Assembly: GCA_019454045.1 (NCBI GenBank)
Contig: SKCR01023419.1
Coordinates: 124,001 to 188,000 of the forward strand
Length of the DNA: 64,000 bases
Source of the DNA: Zanthoxylum bungeanum
Taxonomy: Eukaryota; Streptophyta; Magnoliopsida; Sapindales; Rutaceae
Reading direction: 5' to 3'
Part shown: positions 42,260 to 54,992 of the stretch, piece after piece
Layout of the letters: each line of letters starts with the position of its first letter
How positions within the stretch are numbered: position 1 is the first letter of the stretch
Notes under the pieces: model-generated
Seen by the model: only the letters and a program-made list of their open reading frames with translations
Told to the model about the DNA's origin: nothing
The model's database searches: none
Translations under genes and position numbers: made by a program

Positions 42260-44174
42260 CGTTGGACAATTATGACCCATAGCGTCACTATTTGTAAAAG
42301 ACATTGTGGTTTTTGTATAAATTAACAATGTAGCAATGGAAATTACATTTTATCATTTTGTAATTTGATTACTTAAATATATAAATGATAAAAGTCTTTA
42401 TGATTAGTTCCGAATTATAAGATGTGAGACAGTATCAATCCATAACGGTTTAATCATTAAATATCCCTAGTCGTAGTATTATCGAGACTGGACATCGATA
42501 ATGCGGAATAGACTAGTATTGCACTTGTGCGTGTTATGAAAGCGTAACAACATAGTTCTCATATATTTAAGTATTGGATACTTATGCAAGTGTGATATGA
42601 GGTTGTGTTTACCGATGGTACGAAAAGAGCTTCGCTCTGGATAGACCCCGTGGAATCCCATTAGTAGTATGACTATGTGTCTATAGGTAATCTGCATCAG
42701 GGTAGGTGTATTTGGTCTTAACCTGAGACTTGCATCGCTAGTACTTGCGACAATCAATACGTTTTGGTTTTGGTCGTCCAGGACTTTAACAGGTTCTGTG
42801 TATGCCTCTTCTGGGTTTATTGAGAATCGTAGTGTATTGGATGTGATGTCAAGATGGAAGTATCACTTCAGTCATATGGAGATGATGATCACGTAGGGAT
42901 ACATAACTGGTACTCTAATTGGTTGCAACCATCGGGATAATATAACATGGTCATGATTATCCGATTAAAGAGACTAGTTGCTTGTAATCCGATATATGCT
43001 TCGTACGGGGCAGACACTATTCCAGCCCCAGGCCTTGCATGTGACATCAGATACTGGATCGTAATACACAATACTACGTATATTACGCCTGACAAAGATT
43101 ATATATTCCATTAAGAATATTTCTGGAGAATTGGGTAGGCACGGTTCTTTGCTAGAAGCCAACCATGTCTCGTAAATCGGTAAAAACATAGTACGAGGTA
43201 CGTACATGTTCGGATAGTCCGACGACCGAATTTACTGCCAACATATCCAGAGATCTCTTGGGTCGCATCCTGAAGATTCACCGATGACGTATGATTCGAA
43301 CATAAATAATCTGGGATTAATTACGGAGAGATTTTATCCGGGATAAAATACTATTTGAAGAGAGAGAACGACTAATTTGGAATTAATCGATAAAATAATA
43401 TATTCGATTTATTGAATGAAATTAGATTTCGACGCGGAATTAAAATTGGATTTTAATTCGGGCAAACGAATTAATTTAGAATTAATTCGCGAGCGACGTG
43501 AATTGTAATTTTGCTTGGCATAATTATTTAATTAAATTTGATTTAATTACGTCGCAACGGAAAATTCGTTAATTCGGAATTAGCGAACCCGAGCCCGGGA
43601 TGTGTCGCGGGTCCACTCGGATTTTGAATCAAGTGGGGCCTACATGTCACATCACTTGTCACTTTAATTACTTTTTGGTGATGAGTTTTGGTGAAGGAAT
43701 GATGGTAACTTGTATGACACATTTGTGTGTAATGATGGGAATGACTTTTACCAAAGTTTTAGATTTGGTATATCATTTGATTTTTGAAATCAATTAACAC
43801 AAGTTATTCACTCATTCTCTCTCACTCACTCACGGTTTTGGAAGCCAAAAACACTCTCTCCATTTTCTTTCATCTTGACCGAAACTAGGAGAAAGAATAA
43901 GAAGTTTTTGTTTCAAAAATTTCTAAGTGCTAGCACACACAAGGAATCATCCAAGGTGATAGAGAAACCATCCCAAAAGCTTGGAATCAACTCAAAAGCT
44001 TGGAGCTTGGATTTCATCCTCAAAAGTGGAGCTTGGCAAAATTTAGAGGAACAAGTTTTGTATTTGACGCATCCAACTTCTGATCTTTGTAAGTATGATT
44101 CTGCCATACTTTACTTTCGTATTCACATGATTTCATTGCTTTATATGATCTTGGGATTGTCTTAGAGACAAACA
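42260..44174 (+). repeat. B2 3' LTR
   Basis: Begins CGTTGGACAATTATGACCC (first base mutated from T) and ends GAGACAAACA, 1915 bp. Full palindrome series at about 43300-43600, hairpin at 44091-44111 with one loop change. It lacks the 18-bp duplication and the 243-bp deletion of the 5' LTR, so both arose after insertion. Confidence 0.95.
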
Positions 44175-44179
44175 CAGAT

Positions 44180-45290
44180 GTCAAAGGTGCTATGTATCTG
44201 TCAACTGTCATTGACAATGGTATGCTGGTCGAACCAGCCAGTAACTCCTCGAGTAACACTTTACTTCGAGGCTTGAACTCCCTCATATAGTCCTCCTCTA
44301 GAAACGTAGCATTTATCGATACAAACACTTTATTATCATCAGGACTATAGAAGAATCAACCTCTAGTATCCTTAGGGTAGCCTGCAAATAGGCACACTTG
44401 AGAACATGGCTCAAACTTTGTAGTCATATTCTTCAGTACATGTGCTGGACACCCTTATATGCGGAAATGTCGTAAACTAGTTTTACGACCATTCCACAAC
44501 TCTAAGGGAGTCTTAGGAACATACTTAGATGGAACTACATTAAGGATATGCATTATGGTTTGTAGTGCATATCCCCATAACGAACTAGGTAGTGAGCTAT
44601 AACTAAACATACATCTCATCATGTCTAGTAGTGTCCGATTTCTCCTCTCTGTAACACCATTTTACTGTGGTGTTCCAGGTGCTGTGAGCTGGGATATTAT
44701 CCCATACTCAATTAAGAATTCCTCGAAATCTCTATCAAGGTATTCTCCTCCATGATCTGATCGTAGAGTTTTGATTGTTTTACCTAACTGGTTCTCAACC
44801 TCAGCACGATACTCTTTGAACTTTTCAAAATTATCTGACTTGTGCTACATTAGGTAAACATACCCATATCTAGATTAATCGTCAATGAATGTGACAAAGT
44901 ATTCATAACCACCTCGGGCTCTTACATTCATCGGTCCGCAAACATCCGAATGTATTAGCTCAAGTGGTTGACTAGCTCTTATACCTTTTTCCAGTAAAAT
45001 GTCTCTTGGTCATTTTTCCTTCTAAACATGATTCGTATACTGGTAAAGTTCTGAGCTTTAACTAGTTTAAGGCTCCGTTCTTTTTCAATCTGTCTATCCG
45101 ATCAAGGTTGATATGACCAAGTCTAAGATGCCACATATATGTATCATCGTGATAAATCTTTTGCCGTTTAGTTTTAGGTTTCTCAACCTTTAACATTTCA
45201 GTATTTGAGCAGTGACTTATGTGTTAACGGTTTTAAAACATACAAGTTATCTCCTACATTCCTTAGCATATAGGTAATCCAATTTTGAAA
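44180..45290 (-). pseudogene. A1 GAG-pre-integrase and integrase
   Basis: Minus strand from about 45260: NLYVLKPL, TYMWHLRLGHINLDRI and YESCLEGKMTKR (GAG-pre-integrase zinc segment), then integrase with [44 protein letters not shown] and the C-terminal KVFVSINATFLEEDYM. The frame is broken at several places, including a stop after PGTPQ. It ends at 44180 at the B2 insertion and continues at 24563. Confidence 0.85.
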
Positions 45291-45671
45291 TAATAACTAT
45301 TATTATTAGATAAAATGATAACCATCATGCAATAGTTTTGAAACATAAATCAAATTTCCATGACAAAACAGGGATAAACACTGCTTTGTTTAAATTCAAA
45401 TAACTTTTACATTGGAAAATAAAATTACAACAATTATAAACAATGGCCTTATGGCCTTACATCCCAAAATCAAAACCAACTACAAAAATAAGAGCCGGAA
45501 AAATTTACGACCAATGCAAAATTCATCCATCACATGAATATTATTTTGTGCCTACTCATCTAAACATGCAAATCAATATTTATAACTCATATAAACATAT
45601 TAAAAATAGTAACTTTAAATGAAAAAAGTGAAGGGTTAAGAACACTTTTCAACCTTGTTCTCGATGCCAAT
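45291..45671 (-). other. A1 leader with primer-binding site; gag and protease absent
   Basis: Only about 380 bp separates the 5' LTR from GAG-pre-integrase, so gag and protease, normally well over 1 kb, are deleted. Next to the LTR the minus strand reads ATTGGCATCGAGAACAAGG (45653-45671), a degraded TTGGTATCAGAGC-type primer-binding site. The rest is AT-rich with no gene. Confidence 0.65.
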
Positions 45672-47495
45672 TATAGGAAACGCTTTCCTTGCGCAGCGGA
45701 AACGGTTTAGGCACACGGATCGGACTTGAAAATTTTTTCTGCCCTTCCCTTGAACTGGCCAAATGCTACTGCCACCACAACTGAAATTTTGCTTCATTTT
45801 TTGATAAAATTCCAGCCCCGAAACAACCCCGGAACAGTCCTCAAACAGCCACAAACAGTCTGTTTTGGACTCAATTCTCGCCCAACGTATTACAGAAACA
45901 GCCCCTGAAATGTGCGGACAGTGGCTGTGTTCTGGTTCTGATTTTTCACTTGAAAACAGCCCCAACACGGCCCCAAAACACCATAAAATATTCCCCAAAA
46001 AAACTGGATTTAAACGAAACCAAACAGAGTTTCGTTTCACCAAGTAAATGGGTGATAATGAGCAAAAACAATGCTCACTGCCGTGAACCACAAGAAAGAA
46101 ATGAAGATGAAGATTTGTTCGACACCACAAAGTCTTCCGAACTATATCTCGTTACCAACGGAAACTTGTGTGGGCAAGACTCACATAAACAATCCCTAAA
46201 CAATTTAGAGATTAAGTCACACAACAACTCTTGTTATTTTATTTTTATTTATCTTTTGTTCTTCTTTAGTTTTCTCAACAACTTGAGAGGTTTTTGGAGA
46301 ACAAGAAGATGGAGGCTAGGTTAGAATGAAAGGCTTACAAAAGAAAAATCATATTTTTCTTTTTATACTTATGGTTTTAATTTTACAAAATAAAACAAAT
46401 CCCTTCTTTTTTCCTCCCTCAAAAATCGGCCAAGCCTTTATTTTCTTTATTAATTTTGTAACATGCAATATTAATTTCCATAATGGAATTATATGTTACA
46501 AAACTAAATATTTATTACCTTTCAAAAAGGTGTAACTACTAAAATAAAGCCAAGGGTTTCCAAAACCCAAAATTAAAAAATTGAAAATTTAGCCTTACAT
46601 AAAATTATATCTTTATATAATTTAATTCATGTGATTAAATATCAAATATTTAATAAAACCATATATTAAACTTTTTACATATAGTTCCAAGTGTGACAAA
46701 ATAATATTATTAATCATATTAATAATATTTATACCTTTGTTAGTATATAATTGGACTGTCCAATTATATTAAATCCGCTATAGTATATCGAGCTAGCACG
46801 GGGACCAAATGGACCTACGGTTCCGATCTCCAATAATCTCGAAATATTAATTAAGCTCTTAATTAAATATTTCGAATTATTAACTCCGGGTTATTCTACT
46901 AAAAATTCGAAGTTGCACTCTAGTTACCGCAGATGATATATTAAGCCGAACCATTTCTGTGTCCATCGATATAGTCACTACATATAGATTAACCCTTCAC
47001 GAGTATCTCGTAATTAGAGTCGGGTCATAATGTCCTTTATACCCCTCTAATTTTTTTTACCTTAAGTACCATTGATTCTCTAATGAACGATTTATTCATA
47101 ACCATTATGAATTTTAATCTTTCTATTTGTAATAGAAAGACTTGAACGCTCTAACTGTTCAAGTACCAAATCAATCCTTAAGAAAGATACTCCTATACTT
47201 CTCGCAAGAAAGAATGAACTCCATATCTATGTAAAACGTTCCTAGCTACACAACAGACTATGCCCCCAAAGTACGTAGCTTTTGGTCGAGACTGCTACAC
47301 CAACCTCACCTTTGTAAATCAAAGGACATAGCCTGCCATGCAGGAGTTCGTAACACTCAGGATTAAGATCAATCCATATATGACCATCTAGTAGATTGAA
47401 ATGACTTTCTTGGTTTAACGGATGTTATAAGAATGTCTTTTCCATATGGGTCCAGTCCTATATGATCACATCATACAATGTGCCTCCATTCTCAT

Positions 47496-48176
47496 TAGGG
47501 GTGGGCATCAGATCTGATCAGGTCGGATCCAATCCGATTCGATCCGATAATATCGGATCAGATTTGGCTATCGAACCCGATCGAATCATGTTTGGTTCAT
47601 TTGTTGAATTTTGGATCGGATCGGATAAATATGATAACTATCGAATCGAATCAGATTTTATCCAATTTGATAACAAATCCGAATCTGATAAGGAATCCGA
47701 TTTGATAATGGATTCGAAATTTGATAGAGAATCCGATTTGATAATAAATCTGATAGTAGATTCGATTTGATAACAAATCTGATTTAATAACGGATCCGAT
47801 TCGGAAAATTTAATTGAAAATTTGTAAATTCATAACAATTTTATCAAATTGGATCAGATAACTTAAAATTCAAATCAATTTTATCAAATCGGATCCGTTA
47901 TCTAATTAGATCCGTTATCAAATCGAATCCACTATCGGATTCATTATCGAATCGGATTCTCTATCGGATTCGAATCCGTTATCAAATCGGATTTATCCGA
48001 TTCGTTAAGTATTTGAATCGGATCAAACAAATCCGATCTGATTCGATAGTTATCGGATCGGATCGGATTAAGTTTGATAAGGCTATCAAACCTTATCGGA
48101 TCAAACAAACTAATACTAATCGGATCGGATTCGGATTCGGTCTGATCCGATACGAATCCGATAATGCCCACCCCTA
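47496..48176. mobile_element. hAT-type nonautonomous element (681 bp)
   Basis: Perfect terminal inverted repeats TAGGGGTGGGCAT at both ends and an 8-bp target duplication attctcat (47488-47495 and 48177-48184), the hallmark of hAT transposons. No transposase is encoded. The inside is a low-complexity field of ATCGGAT/ATCCGAT variants on both strands. LTR-A sequence is continuous across it once one duplication copy is removed. Confidence 0.92.
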
Positions 48177-48253
48177 ATTCTCATATCTCTACATGGACGA
48201 TCCCAGATTAAAGTTGCCATACAAATATAGAATGGACCACAGCTATAGATAAA

Positions 48254-51200
48254 TATAATATCCCGAGTTTTTCGAAACAGTGCCGGAAGGTTTCCGAATT
48301 AAAGTTAAGGATTTGGAACGGGATGGTAATCGAAAATTAGACTTTATATGTTAGAAAATAGGTGGGAATATTTTTAAGTGAAGATTCATCGCGTTAGAAA
48401 ACTCGTGGCTTCGAGAACTGGTTACACGATTTCTGATTTTATCGTTATACGCATAAAAGTTTGTTGTTTTGGCTCTAAAACTTTCAAACTAACTCCGATT
48501 GAGCTGATTCTTGAACCATCAGACTCATTTTTCTGAGACGAACAACTTTCACATTGAACACTTTTCGAAATTTGCAACATAAGGGCTTCAAAAATGCGAA
48601 ATTTCTAGAAAGTTCTAGACATAGACCTGATTGTAATTTCACGGGGGGACAGAATGTAAATTTTAGAAACTCTCTTATAAATACCCCATAGTTTCTACAT
48701 ATTGCTAAAGTGGCAAAATGTTTCAATTTCCTCACCCGACCCCTCCCTCATCGTTTTAGAAATTTGGTGGCGTCGGCGGCCAAGTGGCCACCACCGGCCG
48801 GTGCGACACCACTGAAAGATGCGCCAGAGCTCCCCCAACCTCTAGCTGCAGGCGGTCGGCCAAGGGATGCCGTAATCCAGCAAAATGACGTGAAGAAGGG
48901 CGCAGTAATGGGTTAGTCGATCCCGACTCCTCGTTTTGTTTCACTACCCGAGCCACCCGCCAAATCGAAGCCCTCGGAGAGTACTACAGGTTGGCGGTGA
49001 TGGATTTTCCATTCCATGCACGGTTGCACGTGAAACAAGGAAAGAAGATTCGGTGAACAGTAACTCATCCGTGAAAAGTAGCTCCGATCGGAATTCCGTC
49101 GATTCCAGCACGTTTGTGGGATCGTTTGGAGTCCGTATATGGCCTCGAATTCTCGATATGAACTCTCTGTTAAAATCCACAAATTTCAAGTTTTATGTTA
49201 AATGTTTGGATGTGTCCAGTAGTTTCGTAGAGTAGCGTAATAATATAAAATGAATTGTTAGAGTATTAGTATATTGAATACGAGTATTCAGTAGAATCCG
49301 AGTGAAAACAGAATGAGTTTGATTGATCCGATAGAAATTGCAAGTTTCCGATAAAAGTGGGTTTTTGGGTATAATGATGTGTTTTGATTTTTAATGATAG
49401 TTAAGAGTTATATATGATATTATGAACATGTTTGGATAAATTCGGGTAGGTTCGGAGGGTTCGGGACCCTTCCGTAGCGTTTGCGGAAACTTTTTCGGAA
49501 GATTTTCCAAAAACGCGCAAACCGAGAATTTAAGATAACTGACCACTTGGGTTAGTTTATATTGATGTTTTAAGATTACTGAAACTGAAAGTATTGAAAT
49601 TGGAGTTGATTTGGTTGCTTTGGAATGATTCGGGATTTTATCATAGTTTAGTTGAGAACTCCGTAAGTCGTGTTTCTGACGATATTTCACCATTTGTTTT
49701 GACAGACTTGACTAGGACCGGAGTTTTCGCGAATCCAGGTAAGTAACTCGTGCGATGAGTACTTGATTGGTTGACTTGTGTTCTTTATATATATATATAA
49801 AAATATGACTGGAGTGTTTAGGATAAAACGAGGATAGTTAAGAGATGCCCTTGAGAACAAAGTTCGAGAGTATGCATAGTTAAGTTAATCGATTACCACT
49901 GGTATGGATTTCTGATTAATGCTATGATATGAAGGAAAATATTTGATGAGTTTGATGTCTACATGTATGTATTGATGCATGTACATGTATAGACTCGTAA
50001 TGGTATGTGTATGTATAAGTATATGTATAAGCATATGTATAAGCATCGAGACACGTATTTGCATATGTATGAGATGATAGGATATGTATGATTTAGGTAT
50101 AAAAGATCGACAAAGGAAATAAGTTATGATTTCGGAGTATGTATTATCATATGTATGTGTGATTTTTTGTGGATTAGTTTGTTATTGACTCGAACATGAT
50201 ATTGTTGCTATAAAGGTTGGATTGGTTAATTATGATAAGGAATGAGTATAAGCTAAGTTATTCATGAATGGATAAGTATAATTGATAAGTTTATGTATCA
50301 TAGATTGCTATATGGAAAATCAGAAACTAAAAGTGTCTGAGCGGTAATGAAAGATATGAGGTCGGTTGAGGATTTAGCATTTGAGTTTATAGTTATGTAT
50401 ATTCGTATGTTAGGAACATATGTATGTATATGAGTATTTGAATGATGTTCAGAGTGATTGTCATGGATGTACTTGTGTATGAGTAGTCGTGAGATGAGTT
50501 AGATGTGCCATGATATGCGTGCATGTATGTATATTTGATTGTTGATCTTCTCGTGGTACAATAGTCGAGCTGATTAGGAATCCATTCTGACGGAATTCAT
50601 CTCATACCTATTCTTAAATAGGGAATGAGTCATACGAGCATTGTATATGTAAGCCAGCTATATGTTTGTATTGTTTGATGATGTGTTCTCTGATGTACTG
50701 ATTTTTATATATGTTATGTTATTGATTGTACGATGTCTATAGGTGTGTCTGAGTGTATGTATGTGCATGAAAGAATTCGTAAGATATATGAACAGTGTGT
50801 GGTTATGTAATGTGGATAAATGATTTGAAAACTGATGTGAATATCAGATTTTAAAAAGTGTGTTTGTTATGTTGTATTGGGAGGTGTGTGTGTTTGTGTG
50901 TATATTGAAGAATTCTGAAATTGAAAATGCATGTATATGAGAGAAGCATGTTATGGTATGTGCGAATGCATATGAATCCCGAATGTTAAGTAAAAGTAAG
51001 ATTACCGCGATTAAAGAAAGTTAGAGAGGTTTTTTTGATATTCGTACTGATATCTTGTATGTTTTGGATATTTGGTTAATAGATTGGTGTATATGTGAAC
51101 ATGTAGACATGGGAAATTGACATGGGTAAAGTATAAGGGACATTAACAAGTTAATATAACTAAACTTGTTTAATAATTCTGATAAACTGCTCATATATTT

Positions 51201-53878
51201 GATGTGTTTGTTTGTAGTTTATGTTTGACTGGTTTGTTGTAATACTAGCATGGTTACTTACTGAGTTTTTATAACTCACACCAAACCAGTTTGCTAGTTT
51301 TTCAGGTTGGCTTCTAGATTGGTCAACGACGACAACTTTGAAAGTCATGCTCGAGATGCGGATCACCCAAGTGGTGGTTGTAGGAAACGCTTTCCCTCGC
51401 GCAGCGGAAGCGATTAGGCTCACGGATCGAACCTGAAATTTTTTTCTGCTCTTCCCTTTGCTTGGCCGAACCACACCAGTGGATTCACTAATGTTTTGGA
51501 CAAAATCTCAGCTCCGGAATAGCCCCGAAACAGTCCCCGAACAGCCCTTGAACTGCTGTGAAATAACGGACTGTTTTGGACACGTTATGGGCGCGAACTG
51601 CACCCAGTTTCAGGTCTGATTTACGCCACTCACTGCTCAATTTCAGATCTGATTTTTCTCCAAAAATCAATCCTAACACAGCCCTAAAATTATCCTAAAG
51701 TGTTTCCCAAAATCCCGAATGAAAACCAAACAAAACGGAGCTCCCTGAGAACTTGTATCTGCGCAAATTGCAGGGATTCCAGGGGCTGGTTGTCGTGACT
51801 TATGTTAAGTATTTGGGGATGTTTTTCAACGTCACGAGGTCTTTTGAACTATGTCTCGACACTAACGGAGGGTAGTGTGGGCTACACTCACAAATTAATC
51901 TCTAAACGGTTTAGAGAATAATCACACACACCAAAAGAATTCTCAACTCTTGAGAGCTTGGAGAAGGAGATGAAGGCTAGTTTTTTTTTTTTTTTTTTGA
52001 TTTCTTGGATCTAAAAAATTAAATCATAATTTTTCTTTTATACTTGTGGATAATTTGTTTTTTAAAACAAATCAACCACTAGTCTCCCATCTCTCTCAAA
52101 TTCGGCCAAGGGGTAGGATTTCTAGTTTGATTTTGCTTCCAAAATAAACAAATCCTAATCCTTATTTGCTTAGGTAATTTCGGCCAAGGTAGGGTATTAG
52201 GATTTGATTTTGTTTCTCAAACAAACAAATCTGATTCCTTATCCAATAAGGAATCCTACCTTGGTAATAATTCTTAGCCTTTATTAAATTATATCATATA
52301 TAATTTAATGTTCTATTTAATAATTATCATAAAATTATAATACCTTATATTAACTTTTAATATAAAGTCTCAAGTGTGATTAATTAATGTTATTAATCAT
52401 ATTAATCATATTTATTCTTTGTGAGTATGTAATTGGACCGTCCAATTATATTAGCTCCGCTAAAGTATATCGAGCTAGCACGGGGACCAAGTGGACCTAC
52501 GGTTCTAAGCTCCAATAATCTTGAAATATTAATTAAGCTCTTAATTAAATATTACGAATTATTAACTCCGGGTTATTCCACTAAAAACCCGAAGTTGCAC
52601 TCTCGTCGCCGTAGATGAAATATAAGGCCGAACAAAGTCGGTGTCCACCGATATAGTCATTGCATACGAATTGATCCTTCACGAATATCTCGTAATTAGA
52701 GCCGGGTCATAATGTCCGTTATACCCCTCTAATTATTTTGTCTTAAGTACCATTGATTCTCTAATGAACGATTCATTCATAACTGTTATGAATATTAATC
52801 TTTCTATTCGTAATAGAAAGACTTGAGCGCTCTAATCGTTCAAGTACCGAATCAACCCTTAAGAGAGATATTCATTTACTTCTCGCAAGAAGGAGTGAAT
52901 TCCATGTCTATGTAAAACGTTCCCAGCTACATAACAGACTATGCCCCCAAAGTACGTAGTTATTGGTTGGGATTGCTACACCAACCTCACCTTTGTAAAT
53001 CAAAGGACACAACTCGTTATGCAGGAGTTCGTAGTATACTCAGGATTAAGATCAATCCATATATGACCATCAAGTAGATCGAAATGACTTTCTTTGTTTA
53101 ACGGATATTATAAGAATGTCATTTCTATCTAGGCCCAGTCCTATATGATCACATCATATAAGGTGCCTCCATTCTCATGTCTCTACATGGACGATCCGGA
53201 TTAAGATCGTCATCCAAATATAGAATGGACCGCGGCTATAGATAAACCACAAACAAAGTACCCGGTTTGTTTGCTCTCTATGGACTATTTAAGATTACTA
53301 ACTTCAGTCTTAAATACTCGGGTGCATGACGTTCATACACCAAGTCTGAAGGTACATAAGTAATCTACGGTATTTATGAAGATATACAATATGCGATATT
53401 GAACAAACAATTAGATAAATGAATAATTCATCCTTTTATTTCTAAACACATGAAGCCGTTTACATCACATGTAGCTCTAGGGCATACATCCCAACAGCAG
53501 TCACCCTCGCAAGTGTCCTGGGAAAAGTTTTAGAAGATTAGGATATATGATTTATTATTTTATTTATCGTGCTGAGCACGTGGTTTGTATTAATAAGTGA
53601 ATGTTTTGATTGTTTATGATATGGAGGGCACAGAGCCCTCGAATGTTAATAGATAGTGTGGGCGGAGCCCTTAGGATATGATTTTGATGAGATTTGTGTG
53701 GACCTGAGGTCCTTTTATTTGGTTGGAATATTATTTGATTGCCTTGATGCTGGATTGCGATCCAGGTTGTCCGGTTTTAGGATACATCATGCCAGGTTTT
53801 CGTAAATTTAGAGTTTTATGGAGATTGGTCATTCCCTGTCTCCTGCCGGTAGCATCTTGCCTCTGGTTGGGTGTTACA
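48254..53878 (+). mobile_element. Solo Ty3/gypsy-like LTR, interrupted by a solo LTR-A
   Basis: Starts TATAATATCCCGAGTTTTTC (probably TGTAATATCCCGAG originally) and ends GGTTGGGTGTTACA, with a perfect target duplication ataaa (48249-48253 and 53879-53883) that rejoins LTR-A of A1. About 3.5 kb without its own insertion. The TGTAAYAYCC...GTTACA ends and the TCCCGAGTTTTTCG opening resemble chromovirus (Tekay/Del-type) LTRs, a family inference only. TATAAATA at 48676-48683. A TATG-rich simple-sequence stretch lies at about 49965-50090. No gene. Confidence 0.8.
51379..53496 (-). mobile_element. Solo LTR-A, minus strand, inside the gypsy-like LTR
   Basis: On the minus strand from TGTTGGGATGTATGCCC (53496) to GAAAGCGTTTCCTACA (51379), about 2.1 kb. 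Flanks gtggt (51374-51378) and gcagt (53497-53501) agree at only 3 of 5 positions, so the target duplication has decayed or the ends were altered. Contains an 18-T run at 51981-51998 and a TATA-like box at 52035-52042 (minus). Confidence 0.85.
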
Positions 53879-54135
53879 ATAAACCACAAATAAAGTATGC
53901 GCTTTGTTTGCTCTCTATGGACTGTTTAAGATTACTAACTTTAGACTTAAATCCTATTGTGTATGACACTCATACACTAAGTCTGAAGGCATATAAGTAA
54001 TCTAGTGTAATCAAGATAATTTATAATATGCGAAAATTAAACAAACATTTTGATAAATGAATAATGCATCATTTTATTTCAAAAAAACATAAAGTTGTTT
54101 ACATTACATGTAGCTCTAGGGCATACATCCCAACA

Positions 54136-54978
54136 ACTGAACCATACAAGTCGAGGTCATTGCATACGTATAATCCCTCCGTCACAGGTATCCAGATTAT
54201 TCCAGAGATATAGATATAAATATCAAATCTCTATAGATTTAATCACGTCGATGTTTCTATAAGCAATCTCTTAATAACACTTATAACTCACTTCTACAGT
54301 GTACCACAGGCCATTGGATTTAACAGATTACAAATTCCATATTGAACACATATATTCTGTACACAGAGCTGACAGATTCTATCTTGACACACAGAGGATA
54401 TCTTGAGGATCAATCCACATCCAATGAACAGACGAAGGTATCACCTGAATAGGTCGGTGACGTAACTGCCATCAAAGTATGAAGATATCTCATATATCTA
54501 CAGTGGTATCTCAAGTCAAAAAATAACTATGCTACTCAACTCGAGAAGATTATTATTAATGTTGGTGTAGCATCCATTAAGAATATTTGATGAGTCGTTC
54601 AGTGTTTATCCGATACAAATACCTACATGTCTATACGAGTCTCCAAGACTCATGGTTCATTGAGAATCTACCATTAGAATCCAAGATTCCAATATACGAC
54701 ATGTACCGGTCTCAACTAGTTTACTTACTGACCAAGTAATTTAAATCTTGACCATGAACAGTTAAAGAAATGATATTGTTATGATACAACTCAATGTCAG
54801 TTGAGACGCTTTTGCAACTGTATCATAACTAATCATTCTAAGGTCAATTATGTCTTTACCATATATAAAGAGATGTTATATAATAGAAACTATTTATTTT
54901 ATTTTTTCATAAAATATTTACATAAGTATTTACAAGGAAATACATAAGAAATTGGGGCTCCGAGCACCAACCCTAACA
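54136..54978 (-). repeat. C1 3' LTR, 5' portion only
   Basis: Minus strand TGTTAGGGTTGGTGCTCGGA from 54978, colinear with 61048-61869 of the 5' LTR. It ends at 54136 where LTR-A of element A1 begins. The remaining ~1.4 kb of LTR-C should lie beyond the left end of A1 at 19621 but does not. Confidence 0.88.
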
Positions 54979-54992
54979 AATTCTCCCACTTG
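54979..54992 (-). promoter_or_regulatory. C1 polypurine tract
   Basis: Minus-strand CAAGTGGGAGAATT directly precedes the 3' LTR. Confidence 0.75.

Larger units (their letters stand above)
24569..44174 (+). mobile_element. Element B2, full-length copia family B with B3 inside
   Basis: 5' LTR 24569-26258, leader, gag, pol, polypurine tract and 3' LTR 42260-44174, with a perfect 5-bp target duplication cagat (24564-24568 and 44175-44179). RNase H is interrupted by B3 and resumes in frame. This is the best-preserved coding region in the window, yet gag has stops and a frameshift, the protease active site is deleted, and part of RT is missing. Confidence 0.95.
19621..54135 (-). mobile_element. 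Element A1, copia family A, minus strand, host of much of the nest
   Basis: The 5' LTR is at the right (45672-54135, interrupted), pol is scattered over 45290-44180, 24563-24451 and 22087-20576, and the truncated 3' LTR lies at 19621-20559. Pol segments rejoin in order when the insertions are removed. Gag and protease are missing, so it was defective. It inserted into the 3' LTR of C1, whose sequence stops at 54136. The left end has no target duplication because the 3' LTR is cut. Confidence 0.85.
45672..54135 (-). repeat. A1 5' LTR, split by a hAT element and a gypsy solo LTR
   Basis: On the minus strand it runs from TGTTGGGATGTATGCCC at 54135 to GTTTCCTATA at 45672. Without the insertions (47496-48176 and 48254-53878 plus duplications) it is about 2.15 kb and colinear with LTR-A at 22093-24450. 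TATA-like box at 46359-46367 (minus). Short ORFs at 45636-46324 are LTR sequence, not genes. Confidence 0.88.

Noticed and set aside
45636..46324. Overlapping ORFs on both strands (up to 164 codons)
   Set aside because: They lie within LTR-A and are broken in the other LTR-A copies; no domain is recognisable.
47462..47770. ORF of 102 codons
   Set aside because: It crosses the hAT boundary and translates the ATCGGAT repeat.
48710..49235. Short ORFs on both strands downstream of a TATA box
   Set aside because: They sit inside a gypsy-like LTR bounded by a perfect target duplication and show no recognisable domain.
48254..51378. Host gene promoter or 5' UTR around 48676-49200
   Set aside because: The sequence belongs to the LTR; no exon-like coding structure follows.
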